A DNA stretch of 64,000 nt from Azolla caroliniana (lineage: Eukaryota; Polypodiophyta). The DNA lies in assembly GCA_043228905.1 (NCBI GenBank), contig JBHGNT010000001.1:3906001-3970000 (forward strand). Direction: 5' to 3'. Below, one piece after another: positions 60,569 to 64,000 of the stretch (position 1 is its first letter; every line of letters starts with the position of its first letter). Position numbers and translations under genes: made by a program. Under the pieces are notes generated by a model. It searched no databases, had not been told where the DNA came from, and was given only the letters and a program-made list of their open reading frames with translations.

Positions 60569-63500
60569 TATACTGTATATCCCGCTGTCAGGTTATTCAA
60601 ATTGAGTAATTTATAATCAACCAGGTTCTTCAGATTGAGCAAATTAGGTTTCCTACCCTCTCCGATTCTCCTAAGGCCTGCTACCTTGGTTTCTAATGAA
60701 TATGGCATGATTTGAAATGCAGTTTCTTTTGAGAAGACTCATGAGATCCATCGCCATATCACTTTCTCATGGTCGATGATGCTTCATTCAGCAGTGTATG
60801 GATATCTTTTCCTCAGTGTATGAACAGCTGAATCTTTTGGTTATGCACCCATATTGAGTATGGTCCTGTCATGCTAGTAACACAGACAGATTAAAATCAT
60901 ATATTGCCACAGCGAATTCAGAGAAGAGCTTCGAATGAATTGGGGGTATTTGACAATCCCATAATTGGAAGAAATATCTTGCAACATGCTAGATAGCCAT
61001 TCTATTCAAGAGGAACAAATTCTTCTTGGTGAAGTATTAGTGCAAAGCATTTTGTTTTCTATTTAGGCTCTAGAGTGTGTACATGCCAAGTTTGACTGAC
61101 ACAAAACTTAACACAGATTAATAAGCCATTGCCAGAATATTTCTAGTATGACTATCACAGAACTTAAGACAGTTAATAAGTCAGCACTCCTGTACGTCTC
61201 TATTTTCTTCTGGTTGTTTGCTGAGTTTTGACTCTCCCAGAACTTAACGGAGGTTAAGGTCATGTTTATACCAAGTCTGATTTTCACAAACTTATGACAG
61301 ATTAATAACATACATGTCTTTTAAGTTAATGCAAGGAAAGTTGTTCTAAATTTTAATTACAGTTTAGTTTTACAGTTTAGTTGATTTAAATGCATCCTCT
61401 ATATGAACTTGTCTTCACATTATGGTATTTTGTGCTTTTGGCATAGTCCATCCAATTCATTAGAAATGTTTGGGTTAGTTTCTGGTAGGTGACAGCATAT
61501 GTGTGTGCATTATCGATCCCTTCATAATGGTAATTGTTTCTTCATGTGTATTCACTATTCCTGATTTTGAAAAGTACCCATTCTGTGTATTTTTCTGATT
61601 CTAATTCTTAAAAACGTGTGGAATATTTTGACCCTTTTACTTGTGATTTTTTCTCATGATGTCAAATTTTCGTGGATTTCTTCGCAAGTTATTTTTTCTT
61701 GCCATGCAATTTAGTTTGCCTATGACATTGAACAGTCATTGCTACACCTACTCGATATCAATGTAGAAATATATAATCTTATCGAATCAAATCCATAGAA
61801 ATGTGGTGGCCTACTCCACAACATTGTTTATCTTCTCGAATCAATCGTTAGAAGTGTTTGTGCTGAATATTACTGCATATAGTTTAGTGCTCTTATTTAT
61901 GAGCCTAAATTACAGTGTTTAGCATATAGATTAAAATGTGGGAGTTTTAGAGCAAAAGCTCTTTCATGGAATGCTCTTTGTTTACATTGTCACCATCATC
62001 ATTACAATTACCACTCCTGACCAACCACAGCCCCTCCACGTGCTCCACCTCCATCATAGACTCCATCATTGTCATGTATGCCCTAAACGCGCTTCGGATT
62101 TGAAGTGTTTGATTAGATCATTTGTGATACCTTGATCTCATTAGCTAGCCAATTAGAGTCCAATTTTGCTATGAGAACTGTGATCATTGATCTGTCTATA
62201 GGGATTGTGTAGGTTGCAAATAGAATAACCTCTTCATGCTTAGTGGGCATTGAGATTGTTGGCCATAGGTTCCTTTCAAAATGAAATCGTCTAGGAAATT
62301 AGACCAGTGAGCTTTCCTACAATTTAAGAGGGTGATGGTGTTGGAGATTTGTATGGTTTGCCCCAACCAAGTAAGGACATCATTCCTTGAACATTGAGAT
62401 GTTAGCCAATAACATTAGATACTTGCATTCGTTTGTTGTGATGACATCAAATTGGTACTTCAACTAGTGTTACCCTTTGGAAGTTCCACAAATTGGTTCC
62501 ATCATGTGTATACCTAGACAACCTATCTATTCATGTGTTCATGTAGCCGCCAATTACCCATCCAACTTACATATCCATGTATAAACTACATACTACACTA
62601 TATATACAACACATCCATATATCTATTCCTTACAAAGCCTCACATGCATAGAGATGAAGGTTAGAGTTATACTTAATTAAGCAATGCATTCATACCTTTG
62701 AAATACCTTTCGGTTTTCTTCATTACCTTAGTGGCCCAAAATTATCATTATTTCGCCAATGTCCCTTAGCATTTTCCTTTGTGAGATGAAATTCACAAGA
62801 ATAAACCTTTGGTAAGGAGCTAGTGTTGATGAATGCCTATTGCCCAATGATGAGTTACATTTCCCTCTTTCCAAATAGGTCATGCTTCTCTCTAACTCAC
62901 TCTCACTCATGGTATCGAGTAAACCACAATACCGCACTCATTATTACAACAAGACCTTCAAACTCCCACTATTTTTGGCAAAAATGTATCCAACACTTTG
63001 TTTGCAACAAAATCATGCTTGATATGTTTACTTTTTTACGAAGTTATTGAAAGGTTGATCTATAAATAAGCGTGCCTTCAAATTGCTCTTTTATTTCTCC
63101 ATTGCAACCTCTAGCTTGTTATTTTTTTCTTTATGCGCAACACAACTCAGAAAAAGAGAAAAAGGCAAACAAAGGCCCATATATATTTACTTTTAGGAGT
63201 GACCAAAAGCATCACAAGACATAAAGAATGTCTCAAGGTTTTGGATTTGTTGTAGGCAATATGAAAATTATTAATCTAATTAATTAGAAATGACTTTGAT
63301 TCTATGTTAAATTATTAAGTTAAATATATATTAAGCTTAATTAAGATAGTTAAGTCCATATGATTATATGGTGTTTTTGTGTTTAATCTTAATTCACAAT
63401 AGTGACATTATGTTTCTAATGATGTGTATAATAACTTCAGTGCAACGTGTCTTTAAATTACAATTCCATGCTATCAAGTAGTAAAAAAAACCTTGAATTT

Positions 63501-64000
63501 GACCCTACATGTCAAATGCAAATAGTGATATTATTGGCCTCAGTTGAAATAAAGACAATACATATGTGAGCACCACTATCATGGATATGTGTGCTGAATG
63601 TGACGTTATCTTCACCATTTCGACTCATAGATAGGAACTGACATCAGGTCTCCATTTAGTATTTTCATGAGTTCCTAGGGGTTTGTTGAGGGTTTTGAGG
63701 TTTTGATCTCATGCTAGGAATACTAAAGTTCCTTTAAAACAAAAAATATATATCTACATGATAGAAAGCGATTAAGAACCACAAAAATAAATAAAAGTGT
63801 TATTGGGAATAAACCATGCAATATAAATGCATTGTAAACCCAATTCTAGCTCACACTTTTGGAGTATGTACCTGTAACCTAATATATATATATATATATA
63901 TATATAATGTTTTTGGAATGAACATATTGCCCCAGTAATGAGTGTTGCCAATTTTTTCTTTTTGAAATGTGACCTTTCGTTCTAGTATGATGTGAGAATA
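60569..64000. other. Intergenic, MUB 3' flank to window end
   Basis: No gene was supported. Loosely repeated phrases around ACTTA..[AC]CAG[AT]TTAATAA occur between 61085 and 61310, and there is an AT microsatellite at 63882-63906. Confidence 0.55.
63882..63906. repeat. (AT)n microsatellite
   Basis: About 12 AT units. Confidence 0.95.

Overview
The window is plant nuclear DNA. It is AT-rich and gene-sparse, with long GT..AG introns, many microsatellites and local tandem duplications. Seven protein genes and one tRNA gene can be supported: a type I LHCII antenna protein, the Pol I factor RRN3, a long PLS-class PPR protein, the SCAR/WAVE-complex subunit PIR/SRA1 (CYFIP), a two-domain FAD-synthetase-like protein, cytosolic RPS18, pyruvate decarboxylase and a membrane-anchored ubiquitin-fold protein (MUB). 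Genome style (intronless LHCII, long introns, and a PPR built from eight near-identical modules) resembles a fern or another seedless vascular plant. That lineage call is inference of moderate confidence; land plant is certain.

Layout: 0-3 kb non-coding with small repeats; 2.98-3.81 kb LHCB (-); 5.54-10.25 kb RRN3 (-, 15 exons); 12.09-15.11 kb PPR (-, single exon); 17.31-34.06 kb PIR/SRA1 (+, 31 exons, 1,292 aa by my splicing), with retroelement-like and tandem-repeat insertions in its introns; 34.94-35.01 kb tRNA-Thr(UGU) (+) behind a 63-bp satellite; 36.43-42.17 kb FAD-synthetase-like (-, 16 exons, 523 aa); 43.88-45.69 kb RPS18 (-, 4 exons, 152 aa); 48.77-52.88 kb pyruvate decarboxylase (+, 7 exons, 704 aa); 58.33-60.57 kb MUB (+, 3 exons, 117 aa). 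The rest is intergenic.

There is no operon-like logic, and the genes serve unrelated functions: light harvesting, rRNA transcription, organelle RNA processing, actin nucleation, flavin metabolism, translation, fermentation and ubiquitin biology. Shared regulatory texture is visible. A telo-box lies at the 5' end of RRN3, RPS18 and the FAD-synthetase-like gene, and CT/GA microsatellites sit at or near the 5' end of most genes. Exon boundaries were derived by hand from splice consensus, frame closure and remembered family sequences; frame arithmetic closes for all seven genes. I found no clearly new biological system. The best leads are a long non-conserved N-terminus on pyruvate decarboxylase, the truncated PPR tail, the shared telo-box promoters, and the repeat content.
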